A stretch of 51,456 bases of DNA from an uncultured Thermoguttaceae bacterium (GTDB taxonomy: Bacteria > Planctomycetota > Planctomycetia > Pirellulales > Thermoguttaceae). Below, piece by piece: positions 8,207 through 16,743 of the stretch (its first letter is position 1; each line of letters begins with the position of its first letter). The notes under the pieces were generated by a model, which had not been told where the DNA came from, ran no database searches, and was given only the letters and a program-made list of their open reading frames with translations. The DNA is taken from assembly GCA_938042245.1 (NCBI GenBank), contig CALIRO010000082.1:1-51456 (forward strand), given 5' to 3'. Both the position numbers and the translations under genes were made by a program.

Positions 8207-8988
8207 CTCGGTTCCAAAAGTTTTTGAGCCATCTGACGCACCGTCTGATACAAAGGGGTGTCGGTAGGTAACTGCAGGAGCGGACGCCCTGGAATTTCGA
8301 ACTCTGCCATGCTCGGGTCTTCCGGCACCGTAGCCAACAGGTCCAGTCCTGTTTGGGCCACTGCATCGGCCAGCGGCTTGGGCAAGGCATCCCGAAGCCG
8401 ATTAATCACTAAATACACTTTGCCCACTCGGATGTCTAGCTGGGTGGCCATTCGGGCCATTTCCCGTGCCGCGGCAATTCCCCGCTGGGTGGGATCGGAC
8501 ACTAACACCAGCCGATCCACATCTCGCGTGGTGCGTCGGCTCAGATGTTCCATGCCCGCCTCGTTATCGATCACCACGTAATCATAGTTACTGCTGAGCC
8601 GATCCACAATGAACCGAAGCATCTGGTTGGCCGCACAGTAGCAGCCCGGCCCCTCCGGCCGACCCATGGCCAAAAGATCCACCCGCTCTCCTTCGACCAA
8701 CGCCCGGCGAACCTGGTAATCCAGGTATTCCTGTTTACTCATTCCGGCGGGCAAAGCCGTAGCGCTCATGGCCCCAGCCGCTTGCACCAGCTCTCGTAAA
8801 TCCTCCCGAAGCTGCCCGACAGTCTGCTCGACAGCCATTCCTAGACCAGAAGGCAGGTTCATGGCCGGGTCGGCGTCAATGGCCAATACCGATCCACCCC
8901 GTTCTTCCACCAAGTAGCGGATCAGGCAGACGGCCAATGTCGTCTTTCCCGTACCGCCTTTACCGGCTAGTGCTATCGTGCGTGTCAA
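8203..8988 (-). CDS. CooC-like nickel-insertion ATPase (copy 2)
   Basis: A 261-residue P-loop ATPase of the CooC/AcsF class, with Walker A GKGGTGKT at residues 9-16, IDADPAMNLP near 38-46, GPGCYCAANQM with the CxC at 116 and 118, and VVIDNEAGMEHLSR, a highly typical CooC block. The start is taken as TTG 8988, preceded by GGAGAGAGAG; frames further upstream encode no family-like sequence. It shares the fold but not close identity with the other CooC at 6199-6975. In acetogens CooC and AcsF handle CODH and ACS nickel respectively, so this pair may be such a division of labour (inference). It sits between the corrinoid activator gene and acsE. Confidence 0.9.
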   Translation of the reverse strand: MTRTIALAGKGGTGKTTLAVCLIRYLVEERGGSVLAIDADPAMNLPSGLGMAVEQTVGQLREDLRELVQAAGAMSATALPAGMSKQEYLDYQVRRALVEGERVDLLAMGRPEGPGCYCAANQMLRFIVDRLSSNYDYVVIDNEAGMEHLSRRTTRDVDRLVLVSDPTQRGIAAAREMARMATQLDIRVGKVYLVINRLRDALPKPLADAVAQTGLDLLATVPEDPSMAEFEIPGRPLLQLPTDTPLYQTVRQMAQKLLEPS

Positions 8989-9188
8989 GTTCTCTCTCTC
9001 CAACCCGCATGGGACGGAAAGCGATGACGATTGCCCTAGTTCAGCCGAGTGAAACGGGACTTCTTGTTCGCAAAGACGAAACCTAAAAGTGCCATTCCTG
9101 CACAAACCGCAGTCCCGGAGGCCTCGTCCGGAGTGCGGACGTCTCGCCCGCAACTACTCGGACAGCGGAGGGCCTAGGCGCCAAAATT

Positions 9189-9287
9189 CCCCCTCACCCT
9201 AACCCTCTCCCACCGTGGGGAGAGGGGACTTATTCGCCTCTCCCCGCCGTGGGAGAGGCCGGCCTGCAAAGCAAGCCGGGTGAGGGG
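9189..9287. repeat. CCCTCACCC/GGGTGAGGG palindromic repeat
   Basis: CCCCTCACCCTAACCCTCTC with its downstream AGAGGGG forms one hairpin, and GGGTGAGGGG at 9278-9287 is the inverted partner of the CCCCTCACCC at 9189-9198, giving a nested palindrome of about 100 bases. The same CCCTCACCCTAACCCTC sequence occurs at 6010. Similar repeats are common in many bacterial genomes. It lies within the gap between cooC copy 2 and the corrinoid activator gene. Confidence 0.65.
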
Positions 9288-9435
9288 CCTTCCTTGTCAT
9301 TCCCGACCAAGCGGAAATCCCGCAGCCTAGGTCATTCCCCACCAAATGGCAGTCCAAAATGCTTCAGATTTGTTTTCCGGGATCCCCGCTTGCGCGGAGA
9401 TGAGATTATGGGTTTCCTACGTTTGCCGAAATAAC
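9288..9435. repeat. Degraded piece of the dispersed palindromic family
   Basis: CCTTGTCATTCCCGACCAAG (9292 on) closely matches the hairpin unit at 1106-1132. The stretch continues through GGGATCCCCGCTTGCGCGG and ends in GCCGAAATAAC, which resembles a damaged terminal repeat. The left terminal repeat is not visible. This fills the remainder of the 477-base gap upstream of cooC copy 2. Confidence 0.4.
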
Positions 9436-9465
9436 AACCTAGTGGACTCAGCACACATACTTTGA

Positions 9466-11379
9466 CTATCCTCTGGCTGCGATGGCGGCTACCGAGGGGA
9501 ACAGGTTTAGGTTGGTGTGCGGCAAAAACAGGGCTGCCTGAAACTCCTCGAAGAAAGTATTGTCTGCCGAGAGTTCTAGATAGGTCATTTTTTGGGCCGC
9601 TTCGGTGAGCTGACGGCGGATCTGTCGGGATAGCAATCCATAGTAAGCCCCTCGGACAGCGGTGTTGCCCAGGAACTGGAAGCGATCCCAAGCCAGATCG
9701 GGCAACAGGCCGATTTGGATGGCCTTTTCCATATTGATATACTGGCCGAAGCCCCCGCCGATAAGCACCTGGCTTAGCTCTTCTAACCGGACTCCCACCT
9801 GGCGGGCCAACACGGTAAAACCGGCATAAATGGCCGCCTTGGCCCGCAGGAGGTTATCGATGTCCACCTGGGTGATCACAATATCCTTCCCATGGGCGGT
9901 CTGCGAGGCCCAGACGAGCACATATTCGCCTCCGTGGGGGCCTTGGCGGAGCCGCTCGCTCGGCAACCGAAAATTAAAATTCCCCGCCTTGTCGATAACA
10001 CCGGTGATGAACATTTCGGCAAGCAGCGAAATCAGCCCGGAACCACAGATGCCTCGGGGAGGCACATTACCGAGCACCCGGTAGGTCGGCTCGTAACTCT
10101 GGCTGGAAATCCAAACCTCCTCGATGGCCCCCTCGGTGGCGCGCATTCCGCACTGGACTCCAGCCCCTTCAAAAGCCGGCCCCGCTGAACAGGCACAGGA
10201 AATCAGCCATTCCTTTGTCCCCAGCACCATTTCCCCGTTGGTGCCAATGTCTAAAAATAGGGTAACTTCATTTGTCTCCCAAAGGCCGCTGCTAAGTACT
10301 CCGGCGGTAATATCCGCCCCCATGTAACTGGCCACCCCGGGCAGACAATCGACCGTAGCCTCCGGATGGACGGCCAAGCCCAATTGCCCGGCCCGGATCG
10401 TTGGCCAATGGTTGACCGTCGGAATATAGGGAGTAAGCCGGATTGGCTCCGGCGGCACCCCCAAAAAAAGATGCATCATCGTGGTATTGCCCGCTACCGT
10501 GAGTTTATAAATCTCTGTGGGCTCTGCTCCAGCGGTTTGACAAGCCTGCGCAACAAGTCGATTGATCGTCTGTCGGACCAAGTGTTGCAGTTCTTCTAAG
10601 CCGCCGGGTTTCTTGGCGTAGATGATGCGGGAGATGATATCTTCGCCACGGGCGATTTGGGCGTTGTATTCGGCAGCCTGGGCTGCCACCTGGCCAGTCT
10701 GGAGGTCCACCAGGTACACCGTTACCGTGGTGGTTCCGATATCGACAGCCGCCCCCCAAAGGCTGCCCGACCGATCTGCGGGCAATAGGTCCAACAACCG
10801 GGCCGGTCCCTGAGGTCGGTCCCAACTATCCAGTTCCACCACGACGGTAACATCCCAATTGGACTCCCGAAGGCGCTGGCCTAATTGCTGCAATACCGAA
10901 AGGCTGGCGGTTAACTCCCGGATGCCCTGCTGGCAGCGGAGTTCCCGCTGAAGCCGACTCCAATCGTCCGTCTGATCCTCCAACGAAGGTGCCGGCAGGG
11001 TCAAATGGTACTGCCGAATGGGTTGGTCTGTTTCTGGATGGTAAGGATAGGGGAAGACGGGCGGGGCAGCGCGGCGCACACTAAGGGCCTGCGTCCGCTC
11101 GATCCGTTCCTGCGGCGGAATGGTAACAACTGTATCGGCCTCAATCAGGGTTTGGCAGGCCAGAGCCATTCCGGCCTCGATGTCCGCCGGCAAAAGCCGC
11201 TCGGTGGATCGACGGCGCACCTGCCCCTGCGGGACAATGACCACACATCGGCCACACCGGCCTTGTCCGCCGCATGGCAGACTCAGTTCTAGACCTGCCC
11301 GCTGAGCCGCCTCCGAAATTAGGGTCCCCCCCGGTACCTCCACCACTACCTCAGCAGGTTGAAAACGAACCGTAGGCAT
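9466..11379 (-). CDS. acsV: RACo/AcsV-like corrinoid activation protein (2Fe-2S + ASKHA ATPase)
   Basis: About 637 residues. The N-terminal plant-type ferredoxin domain has cysteines at 36, 42, 45 and 75 (start at ATG 11379), spacing Cx5Cx2Cx29C. The large C-terminal part is the DUF4445/RACo ATPase domain, with AAVDIGTTTVTVYLVD (a phosphate-1 type ASKHA motif), VAGNTTMMHLFLG, LFLDIGTNGEMVLG and IGGGFGQYIN. RACo proteins use ATP to reduce inactive Co(II) of the corrinoid/Fe-S protein to Co(I). The frame extends four codons to TTG 11391; neither start has a strong ribosome site. The gene follows acsC after 242 bases containing a strong hairpin. Methylamine-type RamA/RACE relatives are the alternative, but context favours the CFeSP activator. 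Confidence 0.9.
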   Translation of the reverse strand: MPTVRFQPAEVVVEVPGGTLISEAAQRAGLELSLPCGGQGRCGRCVVIVPQGQVRRRSTERLLPADIEAGMALACQTLIEADTVVTIPPQERIERTQALSVRRAAPPVFPYPYHPETDQPIRQYHLTLPAPSLEDQTDDWSRLQRELRCQQGIRELTASLSVLQQLGQRLRESNWDVTVVVELDSWDRPQGPARLLDLLPADRSGSLWGAAVDIGTTTVTVYLVDLQTGQVAAQAAEYNAQIARGEDIISRIIYAKKPGGLEELQHLVRQTINRLVAQACQTAGAEPTEIYKLTVAGNTTMMHLFLGVPPEPIRLTPYIPTVNHWPTIRAGQLGLAVHPEATVDCLPGVASYMGADITAGVLSSGLWETNEVTLFLDIGTNGEMVLGTKEWLISCACSAGPAFEGAGVQCGMRATEGAIEEVWISSQSYEPTYRVLGNVPPRGICGSGLISLLAEMFITGVIDKAGNFNFRLPSERLRQGPHGGEYVLVWASQTAHGKDIVITQVDIDNLLRAKAAIYAGFTVLARQVGVRLEELSQVLIGGGFGQYINMEKAIQIGLLPDLAWDRFQFLGNTAVRGAYYGLLSRQIRRQLTEAAQKMTYLELSADNTFFEEFQAALFLPHTNLNLFPSVAAIAARG

Positions 11380-11573
11380 ACCAAGATTCAATGCGCAGAT
11401 TTGCTATTCAATCGCACGACCGTACCCCGGCCTATTGCCGGATTTTCCTCTTCTGGTTGCAATCCTCAGTTTCCTGCCCATTGGCCACCCTCTGGTTACC
11501 AAGCCGGTACCAAGCAGAGCCAGGGTGCCTGCCCTTCCGTTGTTTTCTGCCCTGGTAGTTTTTCGGTTTTGTT

Positions 11574-11599
11574 GGAGGCGGACGGGACGTTCCGCCTCC
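11574..11599. other. Strong inverted repeat between acsC and acsV
   Basis: GGAGGCGGA at 11574-11582 and TCCGCCTCC at 11591-11599 form a perfect 9 bp stem with an 8-base loop. In the operon transcript it falls 22 bases after the acsC stop codon. It is not followed by a U-run, so it is not a classic terminator; an mRNA-stabilising or processing hairpin, or simply another palindromic repeat, would fit. Confidence 0.55.
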
Positions 11600-11621
11600 C
11601 GCTGCTTGCGCCGTCTGGCGG

Positions 11622-12968
11622 CTACGCCCAGGCTCCGGCCTTCAGATAGGCTGGCAGATCCACGGCTTCCCGGGGACCGATCCGGATCTGCCAATCAGAG
11701 AGTTCTTCTTCCAATTCTCCTAATAGGATGGCCACCGCGCCGGGGATGATTACTTTCCGATGCCGGACCCTTTCACTGATTCCGCTAGTACGAACGGTTT
11801 TGGCGATCTTTTCGGCGTCGAACTTTCCGGCCGCCCATGCGGTCAGCACACTCATCCCTTCGGCATCGGCTACCAAAAGCCAACCCGGCAATCCACTGCT
11901 GCTCAGCTCATTGGCCACTGAGAAATAGGTAATGGAAAAGTTCGTAGTAACCATCACAGGCGAATCTTCGTTGGGTCGATTGAACTCGTAGATGCCCGGC
12001 TGGACTTGGACAGGCTTTCGGGGATCGGTGTAGATATTGGTTCGCTGGACTAAAAGTGGATAGATCAAGGCGGGGCTGAACCGATCCAGCACCACAAAAC
12101 CGGCATATTTGGCGATGGCTTGGGCAGCCGCTATGACTTCCAGGCCTTCCTCGGCGGCGCATTGGCTAGGAAAGCTAAGGATGGGATACCCTAATGGCCG
12201 AAAGTTCTTTTTAATCGCCATTCGGCGGATCAACGTATGCATGAGAAGCATAGATCGCAGATCGGCCACGGCTGGTTCTAAAACAAGCTCTGTTAGGCCT
12301 GTTTTCTCTAATTTTTGGCTCATCTCAGCCAGAGCGGTAAGGGAATCGGCCCGGACCGCCAATGGGGCATTATGCTGCTTAGCAAGCTGGGCAAACGGCT
12401 CCCAGGTTTCTGGGGTAGCCCGGCATAGCAGAGGGCGGAGGCCGTCGGCTGCCCGGAGGCCGTCGGCCATCACCGCTGGATCGTCGGCTATCAAGATCAA
12501 AGGCCGCTTGGCCACCTCCAACACTTCCTTTATGGCCCTAGCAAAGCGGGAGCCATCTCCAGTCGCCTGGATGGCAAAGCCATCCACGCTCAGTGGCATC
12601 CCTACATATTCCACCCGATAAGCAGCGATCTGGGCCGCTTTGGCCTGCAAGGCCTCTACAGGTTCATTGTCCCAGAGCCGAATGAACAGCCCCGGCGGAT
12701 TGTAAAAGGTTTGCTCATGGCGGAAAAGAACCTGTTCGTTGCCGACTTTTACTTCCTGGCCGTTGGCCGACAGGCTGACCAGCCGGACCGGCGGACCAGC
12801 GGATTCGGCCAGTTTGGAACGGACCTCTTCGGAAAGATGGGGGCATTTATCCAGTTCTACCTGCTTGGCCGCCAACTTCATCGCAAACGCCAAACACGTC
12901 GGAAATCCGCATTCTTTGCAATTGGTCTGCGGCAAAAGTTTATGAATCTGAATCCCCGATAGCGCCAT
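11622..12968 (-). CDS. acsC: Corrinoid/iron-sulfur protein large (gamma) subunit
   Basis: A 448-residue protein starting at ATG 12968 with AGGAG upstream, only 13 bases after the acsB::acsD stop. The N-terminal 4Fe-4S domain has cysteines at 17, 20, 25 and 42, the CxxCx4Cx16C pattern of CFeSP gamma subunits. A TIM-barrel core follows, and the C-terminal B12-binding domain includes SITYFSVANELSSSGLPGW and GMSVLTAWAAGKFDAEKIA. The subunit carries the corrinoid that accepts methyl from AcsE and passes it to the A-cluster. Its partner, the small subunit, is not a separate gene here but the tail of the adjacent acetyl-CoA synthase. Length is normal for the family. Confidence 0.95.
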   Translation of the reverse strand: MALSGIQIHKLLPQTNCKECGFPTCLAFAMKLAAKQVELDKCPHLSEEVRSKLAESAGPPVRLVSLSANGQEVKVGNEQVLFRHEQTFYNPPGLFIRLWDNEPVEALQAKAAQIAAYRVEYVGMPLSVDGFAIQATGDGSRFARAIKEVLEVAKRPLILIADDPAVMADGLRAADGLRPLLCRATPETWEPFAQLAKQHNAPLAVRADSLTALAEMSQKLEKTGLTELVLEPAVADLRSMLLMHTLIRRMAIKKNFRPLGYPILSFPSQCAAEEGLEVIAAAQAIAKYAGFVVLDRFSPALIYPLLVQRTNIYTDPRKPVQVQPGIYEFNRPNEDSPVMVTTNFSITYFSVANELSSSGLPGWLLVADAEGMSVLTAWAAGKFDAEKIAKTVRTSGISERVRHRKVIIPGAVAILLGELEEELSDWQIRIGPREAVDLPAYLKAGAWA

Positions 12969-12981
12969 GGCAGGACTCCTG

Positions 12982-15900
12982 TTACTGCTGTCCCATCAGT
13001 TCGGCGATCATCAGACGGATCCGGCGAAGTGTTTCCGGATGGCGAAGGACCACAAGGTCTGCTCCGGAATGAATCAGGCTGGTTGCCGTTACGGTTTCCC
13101 AGTTGATGGCCCGCTCAGCCCAATCACCCCAGCCCTCCGGCACTGCTTGGCCAAAACGACATTCCTTCTGCCGCCAAACCTCATATCCGATGGTTACAAT
13201 CATAGGTAGCTGGGTCATGCTGTCGCCCTGGAGGGCCGCCAGACGCAGACGCTCCATGACCGAATAGCCATACTCCATCCCGTAGCCTACCGCCGCGCAG
13301 GTCGGATCCATCAGGATGCGGTCCGGGGGCAGCCCCATATCACTGATCAAGATGTTGAGTTGTTTGGCCAGGTTGACATCCATAGCCGTTCGGGCGGTAA
13401 CCAAATGCCCATGCGCCAAAGCGGCCGCCACGATCGTTCGATAATTCTTTTCTTCACAGATACCCAGAGCGATTCGTTCGCCAGCCGCCTCCTCGGCTAC
13501 AGCCACCAAAAGTTCATTATCCAAATCTGCCTGGCCGGGGCCCAGCACAATAAGCGGCAATCCGGTAGCCTGCAAGACCTGCCGAACGACCCGCCGCGCA
13601 TTGGCTGCTGTGTTGGGCTGGCCGTCGGCATCCGTAGCCGTCAACTGCACTAGGATAATATCCGCTCCAGCCTGTTCGGCCGCCCTGGCCCACTGAGCGG
13701 GATCGTCCACCACCGGCCCCCAAGCTTCCAAAAGCAGCGGCGACCAGTCCGGGGGCCGACGGTCTTGGATTTCAATAGCAATGGCAGGCCGATGCGGCAT
13801 CTGGCCTTCCATACTCAGAAAAGGCATGGCCGTCTGACCGCCCACGGTAACTTTGGCGCGGCGGGTCCCCCCTTCGGCCGCAGTAGCCCCCAGGGTAACC
13901 TCCCGCACCCGAGCAGGCCATTTTTCTTTGAGGATTTCCAACGTCTCTTTTTTTTCGCTCCATGGGGCAATCTCGGGGCGGGGATACTTGAGCGTTGGGG
14001 CGGGCACAGCAGGGGCTTGTGCAGGCGGTGGGGGCGGGGCTTCCACCGTGGGGCCTCCAAAGCCTGCTGGGCCTTCCACCGAGGGCGGGGAAACCGCCGG
14101 GGCGCTAGCAGCACCTGTCGGCGCCAGCCGACTCAGTTCCCGAAGCGCCGTCTCGAGGGCTTCTCGCACCCGCAGGAGCACACTCTCCAGGAGGGGGGGG
14201 ACCACCTGCTGGCCATTGCCGCCAGACGGCGCTAGAACCGCCGGTGTCGGCTGCCCCAAGGCAGCAGCGCCAATAGGAATCTTTTCTGCTGGGGCCACAG
14301 GAGTCGGCCCGGACACTGGTACTGGTTTTTCCTCTTTTGGCCGGGCTGGTTCGACTGGTTTGGCCGGTACGGGTTTTTCCTCTTTTGGTTTGCCTGCTGC
14401 GGCAGGAGCGGCCACGGCGGCCAGAGCAGGGGCCGCCTCCGGCACAGCAGCCGGTTGCATCGGGCCCATCCGAAGGACCGGATGATCATGTTCTTTCACC
14501 CACCGCACCAGCTCTTCCAGGGTGGTGACCGAGCGTTCATCGGCAATCCGATCCAATAGGTCGGGCACTCCTTCGCGCTGGCAGACGGCCTGCAGTTGCT
14601 CGGCCATTGATTGTTTGAGGAAGGAGGACATCCATACAACCCGTTTAAAGCCGCCATCGGCAGAGATGAACTTGGGACTAGTCAGATAGTATTTCCCGAC
14701 ACCCATGACGCCTGGTGTTTGCAAGCCGCCGCCTGCCATACCGGCCAAGGTGGAAAAGGTCATGCCGACCGGCGTCATGCTGGGGTCTTCGCGACTGACG
14801 ACCATAACCCCTTCTACTTCTGGGATGTACATTACGATACATTCAAAGCAGCCACAGGCTGTCATGGGATTTTCCATGATGGAGTACATGGCTACTTGGT
14901 GAACAGTTCCCCGGGAGTTTTTTACAGCGGTAGCATTAACTCCTGTCCATATTCCTCTTACCGGGTCCAGGCAGTCGCCTTTGGGGACCGGTTGGTTAGG
15001 ACCAGTGGGGTTGATCTCGTGCGAAGCCTTACAGTCCAGCCAGTTGAGCGCTCCACAAAGCCCGAGCCGCTCCGGGCTAAGAATGCACACATGCGTCGGC
15101 GCAAACGACTGGCACAAGGTGCAATCGTAGAAGGTATCGACGGCTTCATCGGTTAGATCGGCCAGGCGCCGGTTCCGGCGCTCATAGGCCGCCCGGGCTT
15201 GCTGGAGCCAATAGGCATGAAGCTCCGGGTCCGTAATCAATTTTACCTGTACTTTGTCCACAATCGTGCCGAACTGACTGTGAAAGCGTGCATAAAGGAT
15301 GTCGCCAAAATGCCGGAGGTTGAACCCTTTTTCAGCGGCCGCTTTGCTAATGCGAATCCAAGCAATATCCCGCTGGCCGATATGCTGAACCCCATTGGCT
15401 CCGTTGATAAAGTCATGGATCTGGCGTTCCAGCACAGGCTCAAAATCTTCCTGCATTTTTCGGCCAGCCACCTCTACCAGAATGCCCAGGTCCATAGCTC
15501 CCCCGACCGGAACCTGTTCAAAACCGGGACCGATCACCTCGATTTTACCGTCCTCCACTTCGTCCATCGGGAGCATGCGGAGGTACTCGAAAGCTCGGCT
15601 ATGGCGGCCGCCAAACTCCACCCGCATGTCCGCCTTCCGCACCACTTCTCCTTCAAAGGCGGAACTGTAGGGCACCGGAATGGGCACCTGCGTAATCTTC
15701 ACCTTCACGCCGCGCACTTCGATACATCGCTGCACCAGACGGACCGCCTTCTCCTCGTCGGTCTGGCCTTCGATCTGGTCCCAAGGCATGGAGATAACAT
15801 GTTCATAACGGGTAACACCCGTCGGCAGGATCTGCGGGATGACCGTATCGGCAATCGTCGGAAATCCGTAAGAAATGGCTCCCGCTGCCGCCGCATATTT

Positions 15901-16719
15901 CAGGTCATCGACCTCCCCCAATGCCAGTACAAACGCAAACACCCGGAATTTATTGTACAGTAAGATTTCCCGCCATTGACCCGGTTTTAGTCCCCCAAAC
16001 GTCAGGGCCGATCGGGTGGCAAATCCCAGCGCATAAATAGCCGAGATGGTGTCCCGGCCAAACGGCACGATATAGGTGTCGTAGCCCATCTCCACGCCTT
16101 CTTCGTACAACTGGTCGATGATCGATCGGCCGTTGACGTTGCCCGAAAGAAAGATCAAGATGTTCCGCTTCTGCAACTCTCGGACAATATGAACGGCGGC
16201 CTGGTTGGTCCGGGCAGCCCCTACGATGGCCGCAAATCCAGGCATCCGACCATCTACCAGTTGGATTCCCCAGGCCCGAAGTCGCACATCGTCAATGGGT
16301 CCGTTCAAGTGGCCGCTCTGAGAAAGTCCAGGATATTCCGTGCCGCCGGCCAGTTCCAGGCCGGGATAAGGCTCCGGCTGCTCTCCATAAACAAAACGAA
16401 TCGCTTCGATGGCTTCGGCGGCCAGCAAGGTGGCCATACCGCTGTCGAGCGTCTCGCCCAAATAGGGCACCCAAACCTTCTCGTCCGGCACCGGATGCAG
16501 AAGGCGCTTGGCATGTTCCAGACTCTGGACCAGATCCGCCAATTTGGTTACCTTTAGGTTCAGCATTCCATAGGTAACCGGTAGATAGTAGGCCGTATTG
16601 GGGAAAGCCACGGGGGTATCTGGCCCTTTTTCAGCAAGGGCCTTCTGGAGCAGGGCTTCCGCCTCCGCTACCAGGGCATTGGCGCCTCGAATGGCTCTAG
16701 TGGCAATGTACCGAGACAT
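12982..16719 (-). CDS. acsB: Fusion: acetyl-CoA synthase (AcsB) + corrinoid protein small subunit (AcsD)
   Basis: One uninterrupted 1245-residue frame. Residues 1-~745 are full-length bacterial acetyl-CoA synthase: A-cluster cysteines at 533, 536, 545, 555 (FYDCTLC, THVCILSPERLGLCG) and the CGC pair at 622 and 624, with exactly the spacing of the Moorella enzyme. Residues ~745-910 are a low-complexity Ala/Pro/Lys/Glu linker with repeated KPKEEKPVP-like units. Residues ~915-1245 are a complete CFeSP small subunit (VTLGATAAEGGTR, GICEEKNYRT, LNILISDMGLPPDRILMDPT, GYGMEYGYSVMERLRLAALQ). AGGAGTAAAGCTCC precedes ATG 16719. It sits between cooS (24 bases) and acsC (13 bases). No separate acsD exists in the window. 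I know these normally as two genes; the fusion is the oddest thing here. Confidence 0.95.
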   Translation of the reverse strand: MSRYIATRAIRGANALVAEAEALLQKALAEKGPDTPVAFPNTAYYLPVTYGMLNLKVTKLADLVQSLEHAKRLLHPVPDEKVWVPYLGETLDSGMATLLAAEAIEAIRFVYGEQPEPYPGLELAGGTEYPGLSQSGHLNGPIDDVRLRAWGIQLVDGRMPGFAAIVGAARTNQAAVHIVRELQKRNILIFLSGNVNGRSIIDQLYEEGVEMGYDTYIVPFGRDTISAIYALGFATRSALTFGGLKPGQWREILLYNKFRVFAFVLALGEVDDLKYAAAAGAISYGFPTIADTVIPQILPTGVTRYEHVISMPWDQIEGQTDEEKAVRLVQRCIEVRGVKVKITQVPIPVPYSSAFEGEVVRKADMRVEFGGRHSRAFEYLRMLPMDEVEDGKIEVIGPGFEQVPVGGAMDLGILVEVAGRKMQEDFEPVLERQIHDFINGANGVQHIGQRDIAWIRISKAAAEKGFNLRHFGDILYARFHSQFGTIVDKVQVKLITDPELHAYWLQQARAAYERRNRRLADLTDEAVDTFYDCTLCQSFAPTHVCILSPERLGLCGALNWLDCKASHEINPTGPNQPVPKGDCLDPVRGIWTGVNATAVKNSRGTVHQVAMYSIMENPMTACGCFECIVMYIPEVEGVMVVSREDPSMTPVGMTFSTLAGMAGGGLQTPGVMGVGKYYLTSPKFISADGGFKRVVWMSSFLKQSMAEQLQAVCQREGVPDLLDRIADERSVTTLEELVRWVKEHDHPVLRMGPMQPAAVPEAAPALAAVAAPAAAGKPKEEKPVPAKPVEPARPKEEKPVPVSGPTPVAPAEKIPIGAAALGQPTPAVLAPSGGNGQQVVPPLLESVLLRVREALETALRELSRLAPTGAASAPAVSPPSVEGPAGFGGPTVEAPPPPPAQAPAVPAPTLKYPRPEIAPWSEKKETLEILKEKWPARVREVTLGATAAEGGTRRAKVTVGGQTAMPFLSMEGQMPHRPAIAIEIQDRRPPDWSPLLLEAWGPVVDDPAQWARAAEQAGADIILVQLTATDADGQPNTAANARRVVRQVLQATGLPLIVLGPGQADLDNELLVAVAEEAAGERIALGICEEKNYRTIVAAALAHGHLVTARTAMDVNLAKQLNILISDMGLPPDRILMDPTCAAVGYGMEYGYSVMERLRLAALQGDSMTQLPMIVTIGYEVWRQKECRFGQAVPEGWGDWAERAINWETVTATSLIHSGADLVVLRHPETLRRIRLMIAELMGQQ

Positions 16720-16743
16720 GGAGCTTTACTCCTGCAATTTCGA

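Noticed and set aside
8040..8390. 116-codon minus frame overlapping the cooC-2 3' end
   Set aside because: It overlaps a certain gene in another frame, and its tail falls in a likely repeat.
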